A stretch of DNA of 64,000 nucleotides from an uncultured Lachnospiraceae bacterium (GTDB lineage: Bacteria > Bacillota > Clostridia > Lachnospirales > Anaerotignaceae). Positions 25,385-35,097 of the stretch are shown one piece after another; position 1 is the stretch's first letter, and every line of letters begins with the position of its first letter. The notes beneath the pieces are model-generated. The model was not told the origin of the DNA. It searched no databases and was given only the letters and a program-made list of their open reading frames with translations. The stretch is taken from the NCBI GenBank assembly GCA_944381395.1, contig CALWKY010000034.1, positions 1 to 64,000 on the forward strand. Reading direction: 5' to 3'. Both the position numbers and the translations under genes were made by a program.

Positions 25385-26812
25385 ATGGTAAGAACAGAAA
25401 AGAAAATTTCTCAGCAAGAAGCAGATCAACAAACATCTTTTATGGAGATGGTAAGAAAAAGAAATGATGCGTTTTTCGCAAAAACAGGACGGCATAAAAA
25501 ATTCTATTCTCTGGCAATGGGGTGTCAGATGAATGCCCACGACTCTGAAAAGCTGGAGGGCATGCTTACCCGTATGGGTTATGAAATGACACAGGAAGAG
25601 ATGGAAGCAGACTTAATCATTTATAATACTTGCTGTGTAAGAGAAAATGCAGAGTTGAAAGTATATGGTAAATTAGGTGCCTTGAAGGCATATAAAAGAA
25701 CCCATCCGGATGTATTAATCTGTCTTTGCGGTTGCATGATGCAGCAGGAAACGGTTCTAGAGACATTGCGTAGTAAGTACCGTCATGTAGATATTGTGTT
25801 TGGTACATTTAATCTTTATAAGTTTCCAGAACTTTTGGAGACCAGACTGGAATGCGGAGAAACGATCTATGATATTTGGCAGGAACATGGGGAGATTGTA
25901 GAAGATTTGCCGCAAATTCGCCACTTTCATCATAAAGCTTCTGTTAATATTATGTTTGGCTGCAATAACTTTTGTTCTTATTGCATTGTGCCCTATGTGC
26001 GCGGCAGAGAAAGAAGCAGACTGCCAGAGGATATTGTGGCAGAAGTACAGTGTTTGGCAAATGACGGCGTAAAAGAAATTATGTTGTTGGGACAAAACGT
26101 CAACTCCTATGGAAAAACACTGGAACAGCCCATTTCTTTTGCAAAATTATTGGAAATGGTACACGAAGTGGAAGGTATTGAACGGATTCGATTTATGTCC
26201 TCCCATCCCAAAGATCTTTCGGATGAATTAATCGAAACCATGGCTCGTTTACCGAAAGTATGTAAGAATCTTCATTTACCGGTTCAAAGCGGAAGCAGTT
26301 CCTTATTGGATAAAATGAACCGTCACTATACAAAAGAAGATTATTTGCATTTGGTGGAAAAAATCCGTTCTGCTATGCCGGAAATTACATTAAGTACGGA
26401 TATTATGGTAGGATTTCCAGGTGAGACAGAAGAAGATTTTCAGGAAACGTTGGATGTGGTAAAAAAAGCCCGTTACAGTACAGCGTTTACTTTTATTTAT
26501 TCCAAGCGCACTGGAACCCCCGCTGCTGTAATGGAGAATCAGGTTCCAGAAGGAGTGGTAAAGGATCGATTCTCCAGATTATTAGAAACTTTAGATGCGG
26601 TTATTTACCAGGAAAATGAGCGTTTTATAGGAAAAACACTGCCGGTATTGGCAGAAGAGGTAAGTAAGCATGACGCATCCATTTTAACAGGCAGAACGGA
26701 AAGCAATTTATTGGTACATTTTCAAGGAGACCAAGGATTAATTGGACAAACAGTACCGGTTCGCTTAATGGAGAATAAGACTTATTACGTGTTGGGAAAA
26801 AGAGTGGAGTGA
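25385..26812 (+). CDS. miaB: tRNA-2-methylthio-N6-dimethylallyladenosine synthase MiaB
   Basis: Radical-SAM methylthiotransferase that adds the methylthio group to i6A37 of tRNA, the step after MiaA (also in this window). The 475-residue protein has the N-terminal UPF0004 domain with three cluster Cys (MGCQMNAHDSE, NTCCVREN, CGCM), the radical-SAM motif CNNFCSYC with IVPYVRGRERSR, and a C-terminal TRAM domain. An N-terminal extension of about 45 residues is present, as in other Firmicutes MiaB. ATG 25385 has AAAGGCGG 8 nt upstream. Confidence 0.96.
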   Translation: MVRTEKKISQQEADQQTSFMEMVRKRNDAFFAKTGRHKKFYSLAMGCQMNAHDSEKLEGMLTRMGYEMTQEEMEADLIIYNTCCVRENAELKVYGKLGALKAYKRTHPDVLICLCGCMMQQETVLETLRSKYRHVDIVFGTFNLYKFPELLETRLECGETIYDIWQEHGEIVEDLPQIRHFHHKASVNIMFGCNNFCSYCIVPYVRGRERSRLPEDIVAEVQCLANDGVKEIMLLGQNVNSYGKTLEQPISFAKLLEMVHEVEGIERIRFMSSHPKDLSDELIETMARLPKVCKNLHLPVQSGSSSLLDKMNRHYTKEDYLHLVEKIRSAMPEITLSTDIMVGFPGETEEDFQETLDVVKKARYSTAFTFIYSKRTGTPAAVMENQVPEGVVKDRFSRLLETLDAVIYQENERFIGKTLPVLAEEVSKHDASILTGRTESNLLVHFQGDQGLIGQTVPVRLMENKTYYVLGKRVE

Positions 26813-26817
26813 AAACA

Positions 26818-27216
26818 ATGACAATTTATGAAATGGCAAGAGCTTTGGGAGAAGAACTGGCTAAAACATCTCAGGCAAAGAATTTAGCGCAGGCAAAAGC
26901 AGCATACCAACAGGATAAAGAAATAGTTGCAACGGTAGAGGCTTATACCGCTTTATATCCAGAATACCAGCAGAAAAGAGCTTCCGGCTCTTTGACAGAA
27001 GAAGAAAATGAAATATTTATGCAAAAGGTAGCACAGACACAGGAAGCTATTAAAAATAGCAAAACAGCACAAGCAATGTATCATGCAGAAAAAGAATTTA
27101 ACGATTTGGTTCAATCCATTTATACTTTGATTTATGCAACCACCACAGGAGAAGATGTACCTGGCGGATGTAGTGGAAGCTGCAGCGGATGCAGTGGATG
27201 TCATGAAAGGATTTAA
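26818..27216 (+). CDS. ricA: YlbF/YmcA-family protein, likely RicA-type RNase Y partner
   Basis: A 132-residue helical protein of the Com_YlbF family. In B. subtilis, RicA, RicF and RicT form the Fe-S-containing Y-complex that directs RNase Y maturation of operon mRNAs and affects sporulation and competence. The body (MTIYEMARALGEELAKTSQA onward) fits the family, and the C-terminus ends in a Cys-rich tail (CSGSCSGCSGCH) suited to cluster ligation. Position next to miaB matches ymcB-ymcA of Bacillus, favouring RicA over RicF. It begins 5 bp after miaB; ATG 26818 is preferred over GTG 26809 on SD spacing. Confidence 0.78.
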   Translation: MTIYEMARALGEELAKTSQAKNLAQAKAAYQQDKEIVATVEAYTALYPEYQQKRASGSLTEEENEIFMQKVAQTQEAIKNSKTAQAMYHAEKEFNDLVQSIYTLIYATTTGEDVPGGCSGSCSGCSGCHERI

Positions 27217-27236
27217 AAAATAAAGGGTGTGAAAAA

Positions 27237-29858
27237 ATGGCAAAAATCACTCCAATGATGGAGCAATATTTTCAAATTAAAGAGAAATATAAGCACTGCC
27301 TGTTATTTTTCCGTTTGGGTGACTTCTACGAAATGTTTTTTGAAGATGCAGTGATCGCTTCGAAAGAACTGGAAATTACATTAACGGGAAAAGACTGGGG
27401 GCAGAAAGAAAGAGCCCCCATGTGTGGTGTGCCTTTTCATGCCGCAGACAGCTATATTGCCAGATTGGTGGAAAAAGGCTATAAAGTTGCCATTTGTGAA
27501 CAGGTAGAAGATCCCAAAGCAGCAAAAGGCATTGTAAAGCGGGAAGTAATCCGTATTGTAACACCCGGTACGGTGATTGATACGTCTGCTTTGGATGAGA
27601 AAAAGAATAACTACTTTGTTTCTATTTTTGGAGCAAAGATGGGATTTGGTTTGGCAGTATGTGACGTTACCACGGGTTCCTTTGAGGCAACAGAATTTAA
27701 TTCTGCCAACGCTTTACAGAAAATTATGGATGAATTGGCGCGTATTTCTCCTGCTGAGATTATGTGTAATGAGGAGTTTTATGAATTGCCTGTTCGTGAA
27801 AATATTGAAGAAAAACTACATTTGCATGTAACTTTATGCGATAAATGGATGTTTTCTTATGATACGGCAAAAGAAACCCTTTGCCGTCATTTTCATGTAA
27901 GCAGTTTGGATGGATTTGGCATGAAACAAAAGATCAATGCTACCATCGCTGCCGGCGCATTATTGAGTGAATTATCAGAAACACAAAAGAATAACCTGGA
28001 ACATATTTCGACTTTGCGGCATTATACTACGAATGACTTTATGCTTTTGGATATGGCAAGCCGCAGAAATCTGGAATTGACAGAAACCATGCGGGAAAAA
28101 AGCAGAAGAGGTACGCTTCTATGGGTATTGGATCGTACCAAAACCGCAATGGGCGCAAGACTTCTGCGTAAGTGGGTAGAACAACCCTTGATTCATGCCG
28201 ATGAAGTTCAGAAGCGTTTGGATAGTGTGGACGAGTTATATCAGGATTTATTTTTGCGGGAAGAGATCAAAGACATCCTGAATATGATGTATGACTTTGA
28301 GAGAATCATGAGCCGCGTCATTTATCAGAGCGCTAATGCAAAGGATTTGGTAGCTTTACGTCAGTCTATCGAAAATCTGCCGTTGCTAAAGCAGACGCTG
28401 GCTCGCTGTAAGAGCCCTTACTTGCAAGAGCTGTATGAAAAATTGGATCCCTTGGAAAATATCTGCGCCCTGATTACACAGGCCATTCAGGATGATCCAC
28501 CCTTTAGCGTAAGAGAAGGGGATATGATTCGAGAAGGTTATAGTGAAGAGTTAGATACCTACATCCATGCCCGTAAAGAAGGTACCACTTGGATTAAACA
28601 AATGGAAGAAGAAGAACGGGAAAAGACAGGAATCAAAAATCTGCGTATTAAATACAATAAAGTTTTTGGTTATTCCATTGAAGTAACAAATTCCGCCAAG
28701 GAAAATGTGCCGGAAAACTATATTCGTAAGCAGACATTATCCAACTGTGAGCGTTACGTAACGCCAGAATTAAATGAATTGGCTGAGTTAATTTTGGGCG
28801 CGGAAGAAAAAATTGTAGACTTGGAATACCGCATCTTTTCCGAAATCCGCAGCGCAGTAGCTGCAGAAGTGGAACGGATTCAAAAGTGTGCACACATTGT
28901 TTCTGTCATTGATAGCTTACAGTCTCTTGCGGATGTAGCACAAAGTGCTGGATATGTAAAGCCTGTAATTGATGAGAATGATGTGATTTCCATTCAGGAT
29001 GGCAGACATCCTGTAGTGGAAAAAATGATGGGTGAGAATTTTATTCCCAATGATACGTATTTAGATGGAGAAGAAACAAGGCTTGCCATCATAACTGGTC
29101 CCAATATGGCTGGTAAATCCACTTATATGCGACAGGTTGCATTGATTGTGCTGATGGCACAGATTGGCAGCTTTGTACCTGCAGCAGAAGCCCATATTGG
29201 CCTGGTAGATCGCATTTTCACCAGAGTTGGAGCATCTGATGACCTGAGTGCTGGCCAAAGTACCTTTATGGTAGAGATGACAGAAGTGGCCAATATTTTA
29301 AATCATGCAACGGTGAAAAGCCTGTTGATTTTGGATGAAATTGGTCGTGGGACCAGTACATTCGACGGATTAAGTATTGCATGGGCAGTACTGGAGTATA
29401 TTGCGGATAAAAAATTAATTGGTGCAAAAACGTTGTTTGCAACTCACTATCATGAATTAACAGAATTGGAAGGGAAACTTTCCGGGGTAAAGAATTATTG
29501 TATCGTCGTGCAAGAACAGGGAGAAGATATCATTTTCCTGAGAAAAATCAAACGCGGCGGCGCAGACCACAGCTATGGCGTACAGGTTGCACGTTTAGCT
29601 GGATTACCGAGAAAAGTAATTAAGCGAAGCGGTCAAATTTTGAAGCAGCTGAACGCTGCTGACATAACGAAGAAAGCGAAAAAAATTGCTTCTGAATCTG
29701 CTGCACAGGCGGAAGAAGAAGCAAAACAGGTTGAACTGTTTAATTTGAAGGAAAACCAGCTGGCAGATGATCTGTGTAAACTGGATATTATGTCTTTAAC
29801 ACCCATTGAAGCATTACAGGTGTTATTTGATCTGCAAAAGAAGGCAAAAGGTCTATAA
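27237..29858 (+). CDS. mutS: DNA mismatch repair protein MutS
   Basis: Mismatch-recognition ATPase, 873 residues. The N-terminal mismatch-binding domain shows the Phe-X-Glu clamp in FFRLGDFYEMFFEDA. The connector and lever domains follow, then the ATPase with Walker A GPNMAGKST (about 621-629), the STFMVEM signature, Walker B LLILDEIGRGTST and the ATHYHEL His loop. A C-terminal helical segment ends at ALQVLFDLQKK. SD GGGTGTG precedes ATG 27237. mutL follows 28 bp later. Confidence 0.98.
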   Translation: MAKITPMMEQYFQIKEKYKHCLLFFRLGDFYEMFFEDAVIASKELEITLTGKDWGQKERAPMCGVPFHAADSYIARLVEKGYKVAICEQVEDPKAAKGIVKREVIRIVTPGTVIDTSALDEKKNNYFVSIFGAKMGFGLAVCDVTTGSFEATEFNSANALQKIMDELARISPAEIMCNEEFYELPVRENIEEKLHLHVTLCDKWMFSYDTAKETLCRHFHVSSLDGFGMKQKINATIAAGALLSELSETQKNNLEHISTLRHYTTNDFMLLDMASRRNLELTETMREKSRRGTLLWVLDRTKTAMGARLLRKWVEQPLIHADEVQKRLDSVDELYQDLFLREEIKDILNMMYDFERIMSRVIYQSANAKDLVALRQSIENLPLLKQTLARCKSPYLQELYEKLDPLENICALITQAIQDDPPFSVREGDMIREGYSEELDTYIHARKEGTTWIKQMEEEEREKTGIKNLRIKYNKVFGYSIEVTNSAKENVPENYIRKQTLSNCERYVTPELNELAELILGAEEKIVDLEYRIFSEIRSAVAAEVERIQKCAHIVSVIDSLQSLADVAQSAGYVKPVIDENDVISIQDGRHPVVEKMMGENFIPNDTYLDGEETRLAIITGPNMAGKSTYMRQVALIVLMAQIGSFVPAAEAHIGLVDRIFTRVGASDDLSAGQSTFMVEMTEVANILNHATVKSLLILDEIGRGTSTFDGLSIAWAVLEYIADKKLIGAKTLFATHYHELTELEGKLSGVKNYCIVVQEQGEDIIFLRKIKRGGADHSYGVQVARLAGLPRKVIKRSGQILKQLNAADITKKAKKIASESAAQAEEEAKQVELFNLKENQLADDLCKLDIMSLTPIEALQVLFDLQKKAKGL

Positions 29859-29886
29859 AAGCCTTTGAAAAGGAGGAGTGGGATTA

Positions 29887-31866
29887 ATGCAGAAAATACA
29901 ACTGTTATCCCAGCATACCATCAATAAAATAGCTGCAGGTGAAGTGGTAGAGTCCCCCAAATCCGTAGTAAAAGAACTGGTGGAAAATGCCATTGACGCT
30001 GGTGCCACTGCCATTACGGTAGAGGCAAAGGAAGGCGGCATCGCATACTTGCGTATTTCGGATAATGGCTGCGGCATTCCAAAGGAGCAGGTAGAAACTG
30101 CATTTTTGCGTCATGCTACTAACAAAATGCGGGAAATTGAGGATTTGGAAAACGTCTTTACTCTGGGATTCCGTGGAGAGGCATTGGCAAGCATTGCGGC
30201 AGTTGCCCATGTGGAAATGACTACAAAAACAGCAGAAGAAACCACAGGAACCCATATTATGATTTCTGCCGGTGTGATTTCTGTGAAGGAAGATGTTGCA
30301 TGTAAAGATGGCACAACGATTATTGTAAGGGATTTATTTTATAATGTTCCTGCAAGAAAGAAATTTTTAAAGAAACCATCCATTGAAGGCGGATATATTT
30401 CCGATACCATGCAGAAAATGGCTTTGGGACATCCTGAGATTTCTTTCTGTTTTATCAATAATGCAACAACTATGCTGCATACTTCTGGTAATAATGATCC
30501 AAAAGCAAGCGTGTTCTATGTTTATGGGAAAGACGCGGCAAATTCCATGATTCCTTTATCTTATGAAAAAGGAGATTATCACCTGCAGGGACTGATTGGA
30601 AAACCGGAGTTATCCCGTGGCAACAGAAACTATGAAAATCTATTTATCAATGGTCGGTTTATTAAGAATTCCATTGTCTCCGGCGCAGTGGAAGACGCCT
30701 ATAAAACACGGATGATGGTGGGGAAATTTCCAGTTTTTGTATTAAATTTGTCTATTTCTCCTGCGTTGGTTGATGTGAATGTACACCCCGCTAAGCTGGA
30801 AGTACGCTTCCGTAATGATAATGAAGTGTATGAGTTTTTTTATCAGGCGATCTTGAAAACATTTGAAAATCAAGTTTTGATTCCAAAAGTTTCTATGGAG
30901 AAGCCGGAAAAAACAGCAGCGCAGACGGTGCAGCAGTCTTTGGATGATCTTCCATGGGAAGAAGAAACCTCAAAAAAGCAGGAAGAACATCAGTCTGTAT
31001 CGTATTTGGAAGAAGAAAAAGATTTAACCAATCGCCAGGGCATTCGCTCTGTAGATGAACTTTTGAAAAAAGATACATTTTCCCCCTTCATGCGGCAAGA
31101 AAAAGTTTCTTATAATACAGTAATGAAGACGGAGGAAAAAGAAGATGTTACCAAATCTTTTTCCGATGGAAATATGTTGAAAGAGGGAAAAAAACCGGTT
31201 GTTTCTAACCAGGCGGAAGAAAATTCAAAGGATTTATCGTTACAGTTGGATGAAACGCCTGTAAAACAGAAAAAACCACAATTTTTCCAGCACTATCGTA
31301 TTGTTGGACAAGTCTTTGCTACATACTGGATTGTAGAACAGCAGGAAAAAATTTATCTCATCGATCAGCATGCCGCCCATGAACGTGTTCTGTATGAAAA
31401 ACTGATGCACCAATTCCGTCAGGAACATGTGGTTGCACAGAAATTGCTGACACCTTTTATGCTGCGGCTTAATAGCCTGGAGTGTGCTATTTTAGAAGAA
31501 AATAAAGCCCTTTTAGAAAGTTTTGGCTTTGAAATTACACAGTTTGGAAAAGAAAGTTATGCCTTGACGGCAGTTCCTTGTTTGATGCAGGAACCCAGCG
31601 ACACATCTTTTTTTATTTCCTTGATTGACCATTTAGGAGAAGGAAAGGTACGGGATCTATACGAAGAGAAACTGCTTTCAGTGGCAACAATGGCATGTAA
31701 AGCAGCAGTAAAAGCCCATGATAAGTTAAGTTTTCAAGAAGCAACCGCATTATTGGATGAACTGTTGAAATTAGAAAATCCTTTTACTTGTCCTCATGGC
31801 AGACCTACTATTGTTGAAATCACACGTTACGAACTGGAAAAGCTTTTTAAGCGGATTCAAGATTAA
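29887..31866 (+). CDS. mutL: DNA mismatch repair protein MutL
   Basis: GHKL ATPase recruited by MutS; 659 residues. N-terminal ATPase motifs are INKIAAGEVVESP, DNGCGIP, RHATNKM and TLGFRGEALASI. A variable acidic linker (about 340-460) precedes the dimerisation/endonuclease domain, which carries DQHAAHERVLYE (Asp near 493) together with ACKAAVKAHDKL and CPHGRPT. These are the residues of the metal-dependent nicking MutL found in bacteria without MutH. ATG 29887 follows AGGAGG at 10 nt; GTG 29878 abuts that SD. Confidence 0.97.
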   Translation: MQKIQLLSQHTINKIAAGEVVESPKSVVKELVENAIDAGATAITVEAKEGGIAYLRISDNGCGIPKEQVETAFLRHATNKMREIEDLENVFTLGFRGEALASIAAVAHVEMTTKTAEETTGTHIMISAGVISVKEDVACKDGTTIIVRDLFYNVPARKKFLKKPSIEGGYISDTMQKMALGHPEISFCFINNATTMLHTSGNNDPKASVFYVYGKDAANSMIPLSYEKGDYHLQGLIGKPELSRGNRNYENLFINGRFIKNSIVSGAVEDAYKTRMMVGKFPVFVLNLSISPALVDVNVHPAKLEVRFRNDNEVYEFFYQAILKTFENQVLIPKVSMEKPEKTAAQTVQQSLDDLPWEEETSKKQEEHQSVSYLEEEKDLTNRQGIRSVDELLKKDTFSPFMRQEKVSYNTVMKTEEKEDVTKSFSDGNMLKEGKKPVVSNQAEENSKDLSLQLDETPVKQKKPQFFQHYRIVGQVFATYWIVEQQEKIYLIDQHAAHERVLYEKLMHQFRQEHVVAQKLLTPFMLRLNSLECAILEENKALLESFGFEITQFGKESYALTAVPCLMQEPSDTSFFISLIDHLGEGKVRDLYEEKLLSVATMACKAAVKAHDKLSFQEATALLDELLKLENPFTCPHGRPTIVEITRYELEKLFKRIQD

Positions 31867-31885
31867 ATAGAAAAGAGGCTTTTTC

Positions 31886-32836
31886 ATGAAAAAACCACTT
31901 GTCATTATCGGCGGTCCCACTGCTTGCGGTAAAACAGCACTTTCTGTGCAGCTGGCAAAGAAGATTGGCGGCGAGATTATCTCTGCTGATTCTATGCAGG
32001 TTTATCGTTATATGGACATTGGTACTGCGAAAGTCACTCCGGAAGAAACAGAAGGAATTCCTCATTATTTAATTGATGAACGCAACCCAGATGAACCTTA
32101 TAATGCTATGATCTTTCAGGAAAAAGCGAAAGCATATATGGAGCAGATCTGGCAGCGAGGGAACATTCCCATTGTGGTAGGAGGAACAGGATTTTATATC
32201 AATGCACTATTGTATGATAATACGTTTACGGAAACGGATGGTGACGATTCTTATCGGAAACATTGCTATGCCATTGCAAAAGAACAAGGCCCGGAAGTTT
32301 TGTTTGAAAAACTTTGTGCCATTGATCCAGACTATGCTGCGACTACTCATGCCAACAATGTAAAACGTGTCACACGTGCTTTGGAATATTTTCACTTGAC
32401 GGGAGAGCGCTTTTCAGTGCATAATGCACAACAGAAGGAAAAGGAATCCCCTTATCAGACTGCCATGATTATTATGACTATGGACCGCGCTGTGCTTTAT
32501 GAACGGATTGAAAAGAGAATCGATCTGATGATGGAAGCGGGGCTTTTAGAAGAAGTGAACAAACTGCTGGATATGGGATATAGCCCCAATTTAGTGAGTA
32601 TGCAGGGATTAGGCTATAAAGAATTTATCCCTTACTTTTCCGGAATCTGTTCATTGGATGAAGCGGTACAGGAATTAAAAACGGCAACCAGACATTTTGC
32701 AAAACGGCAGTTAACCTGGTTTCGCAGACAAAACGAAGGCTTATGGCTGGATGTAACCGATCTTTCTATCGATGCAGCGTTAAAGAAAGCCATTGCATAT
32801 ATCAGGGAACAGAAAATCATAGAAAATAAGGAGTGA
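31886..32836 (+). CDS. miaA: tRNA dimethylallyltransferase MiaA
   Basis: Transfers the dimethylallyl group to A37 of tRNAs reading UNN codons, giving i6A for MiaB. The 316-residue protein has the P-loop GGPTACGKT (9-17), SADSMQVYRYMDIGTAKVT, VVGGTGFYINALLY and the C-terminal FAKRQLTWFRR region. SD AAAGAGG precedes ATG 31886. The stop overlaps the region before the next gene, and no hfq follows, unlike in Bacillus. Confidence 0.97.
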   Translation: MKKPLVIIGGPTACGKTALSVQLAKKIGGEIISADSMQVYRYMDIGTAKVTPEETEGIPHYLIDERNPDEPYNAMIFQEKAKAYMEQIWQRGNIPIVVGGTGFYINALLYDNTFTETDGDDSYRKHCYAIAKEQGPEVLFEKLCAIDPDYAATTHANNVKRVTRALEYFHLTGERFSVHNAQQKEKESPYQTAMIIMTMDRAVLYERIEKRIDLMMEAGLLEEVNKLLDMGYSPNLVSMQGLGYKEFIPYFSGICSLDEAVQELKTATRHFAKRQLTWFRRQNEGLWLDVTDLSIDAALKKAIAYIREQKIIENKE

Positions 32837-32847
32837 AAGGCAAAAGA

Positions 32848-34134
32848 ATGAATGATTTAGAAACATTTATGTTAGAGAAATTCGGCATTTCTAAAAAGGT
32901 TTTAGATTTTTGCTTAGAACAAGAAAAAGCAATTGCATCTTCCTTTGCGGAAATAGATCGCATTACAGAATATAATCAATATAAAGTGTTGGCAGCCATG
33001 CAAAAGAATCGTCTCAGTGATGTCCATTTTGCAGCAACCACTGGTTATGGATATAATGACTTAGGCAGAGATACCTTAGAGGAAATTTATGCGGATGTAT
33101 TTGAGGCAGAGTCTGCTCTGGTTCGTCCCCAGTTGATTTCCGGTACCCATGCTCTGACTGTTGCTTTAGCAGGTAATCTTCGTCCTGGTGATGAACTGCT
33201 GTCTCCCGTAGGTGCTCCTTATGATACCTTGCAGGGTGTTATTGGAATCCGTCCAGAGGATGGTTCTTTGGCAGAGTATGGCATTACATATCGCCAAGTG
33301 GATCTTATTGGTGAAGATCAGTTTGATTACGAAGGAATCCGTAATGCAATGAATGATAAAACAAAACTGGTAACCATTCAGCGTTCCAAAGGATACGAAT
33401 GGAGAAAGTCTTTCACAGTAGAAGAAATTGGACAGTTAATTTCTTTTATTAAGTCCATTAAACCAGATGTAATCTGTATGGTTGATAACTGCTATGGTGA
33501 ATTTGTGGAAACCATTGAGCCCTCTCAGGTAGGTGCGGACTTAGTGGTAGGATCTTTAATTAAGAATCCCGGTGGAGGTTTGGCGCCCATTGGTGGTTAT
33601 ATTGTGGGGAAAAAGGAATATGTTGAGCATGCGGCTAACCGTTTGACAGCACCTGGTTTGGGGAAAGAAGTAGGCGCTACTTTAGGTGTAACACCGTCTT
33701 TGATTCAAGGACTTTTTCAAGCGCCGCAAGTAGTCAATGGCAGTTTGAAGACCGCACTGTTCGCGGCAAAAGTATATGATGCACTTGGCTTTGGCGTTTT
33801 GCCGACACCCCAGGAAAAGCGGGCAGATATTGTACAGCTGATCCGTTTTGGCGCAGCAGATAAAATGATTTCTTTCTGCAAAGGAATTCAAAAAGCTGCT
33901 CCTGTGGACAGCTATGTGGTACCGGAACCTTGGGATATGCCTGGATATGATGTTCCGGTTATTATGGCAGCGGGTGCCTTTGTACAGGGTTCTTCCATTG
34001 AGTTAAGCGCAGATGGTCCTATTAAACCGCCATATAACGTATATATGCAGGGCGGGCTGTCTTGGCATCATGGCAAGATTGGTATTTTAGTAAGCTTGCA
34101 AACAATGGTAGACGACGGGGTAATTACTTTATAA
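32848..34134 (+). CDS. Methionine gamma-lyase-family PLP protein (YnbB/aluminium-resistance type)
   Basis: PLP-dependent fold-type I enzyme, 428 residues, of the Met_gamma_lyase family to which B. subtilis YnbB belongs; the true substrate is unsettled. Features: TTGYGYNDLGRDTLEEIYA near the N-terminus, ISGTHALTVALAG, MVDNCYGEFVE with the cofactor-facing Asp, and GSLIKNPGGGLAPIGGYI with the presumed Schiff-base Lys. ATG 32848 has GAAAGG 6 nt upstream; the in-frame GTG 32833 overlaps the miaA stop and lies in an AAGGAG sequence. Linkage to miaA is conserved in Firmicutes, but a mechanistic reason is not known to me. Confidence 0.88.
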   Translation: MNDLETFMLEKFGISKKVLDFCLEQEKAIASSFAEIDRITEYNQYKVLAAMQKNRLSDVHFAATTGYGYNDLGRDTLEEIYADVFEAESALVRPQLISGTHALTVALAGNLRPGDELLSPVGAPYDTLQGVIGIRPEDGSLAEYGITYRQVDLIGEDQFDYEGIRNAMNDKTKLVTIQRSKGYEWRKSFTVEEIGQLISFIKSIKPDVICMVDNCYGEFVETIEPSQVGADLVVGSLIKNPGGGLAPIGGYIVGKKEYVEHAANRLTAPGLGKEVGATLGVTPSLIQGLFQAPQVVNGSLKTALFAAKVYDALGFGVLPTPQEKRADIVQLIRFGAADKMISFCKGIQKAAPVDSYVVPEPWDMPGYDVPVIMAAGAFVQGSSIELSADGPIKPPYNVYMQGGLSWHHGKIGILVSLQTMVDDGVITL

Positions 34135-34152
34135 ACGAAGAGGAAAAAAGAT

Positions 34153-35097
34153 ATGTGGTCCTTTCAAATATTTAGCATGGATGCTTACCATTTTGTAGCA
34201 TTCTTTATGATATACAGCTTTTTAGGATGGTTGATGGAAAGTATTTTTGTTTCCATCAGCCAAAAAGAATGGGTCAACCGCGGTTTCGTCAATGGTCCAT
34301 TTTGCCCTATTTATGGTGTGGGTGTTCTGCTTGCTGTTATGTTATTGTCCGATTTTTCTGACCATATTCTAGTGCTTTATGCAGGTGGATTTGTAATAGC
34401 TACCATTGTGGAATATGTAATTGGTGCGCTTTTGGAGCATCTATTCCATGCAACTTGGTGGGATTATTCTGATATGCCGTTCAATATTAAAGGAAGGGTA
34501 TGTCTTTTGCGTTCTGCTGAATGGGGTGTTTTAGCTATGCTTGTGGTGTTATTTCTTCACCCTGTAGTCTCTGCATTTGTAGATAAAGTCCCTAGATTAT
34601 TGGGAGAAACGATCATCACAGCATGGCTGATAGGTATTTCTGCCGATGTATGTATTACAGTTTCCAATATTTTGCAAATACACCATCGTTTGGAACTGAT
34701 TTCTTCTCTGCGTACAGAATGGAAAGAAAAATTGGAAAACTTACGTCTGTTTGAGGAGAAAAAAAGTGCTTTAGAAAAACTGGAAAATGCACCTTTTCAT
34801 GAATTTTTTCAGGAAATTAAGGAAAAATTGGAAGAAGGCATGGACGAGTTGGAAGAAAACAGCATGGAATTACGCCTACGTTCTGAATACGTAAAAAAAG
34901 AAGTATACGAACGCATGGAGCGTTATTTACATATGTTGGAAGATAGCGGTCGTATCGAAAAGCGACTGTTGAAGGCATTCCCTCATCTGAATTCGAAAAA
35001 TTTCCAAATAGAGTTGGAGCAAGTTCGTAGAGAGATGGGTATACATATCAATAAAAACCATTCTGATAAAAGAAAGAGGAAAGATCATGAACAATAA
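34153..35097 (+). CDS. Putative ABC-transporter-permease-like membrane protein (CmpB family)
   Basis: A 314-residue protein with about five hydrophobic segments in residues 10-180 (AFFMIYSFLGWLMESIF, YGVGVLLAVMLLS and others), then a long charged coiled coil (about 185-300) rich in Glu, Lys and Leu. The start matches the family named putative ABC transporter permease (pfam06541 type), for which no transport has been shown. SD AGAGG precedes ATG 34153. The end overlaps the next gene by 11 bp, so they are probably cotranslated. Confidence 0.75.
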   Translation: MWSFQIFSMDAYHFVAFFMIYSFLGWLMESIFVSISQKEWVNRGFVNGPFCPIYGVGVLLAVMLLSDFSDHILVLYAGGFVIATIVEYVIGALLEHLFHATWWDYSDMPFNIKGRVCLLRSAEWGVLAMLVVLFLHPVVSAFVDKVPRLLGETIITAWLIGISADVCITVSNILQIHHRLELISSLRTEWKEKLENLRLFEEKKSALEKLENAPFHEFFQEIKEKLEEGMDELEENSMELRLRSEYVKKEVYERMERYLHMLEDSGRIEKRLLKAFPHLNSKNFQIELEQVRREMGIHINKNHSDKRKRKDHEQ

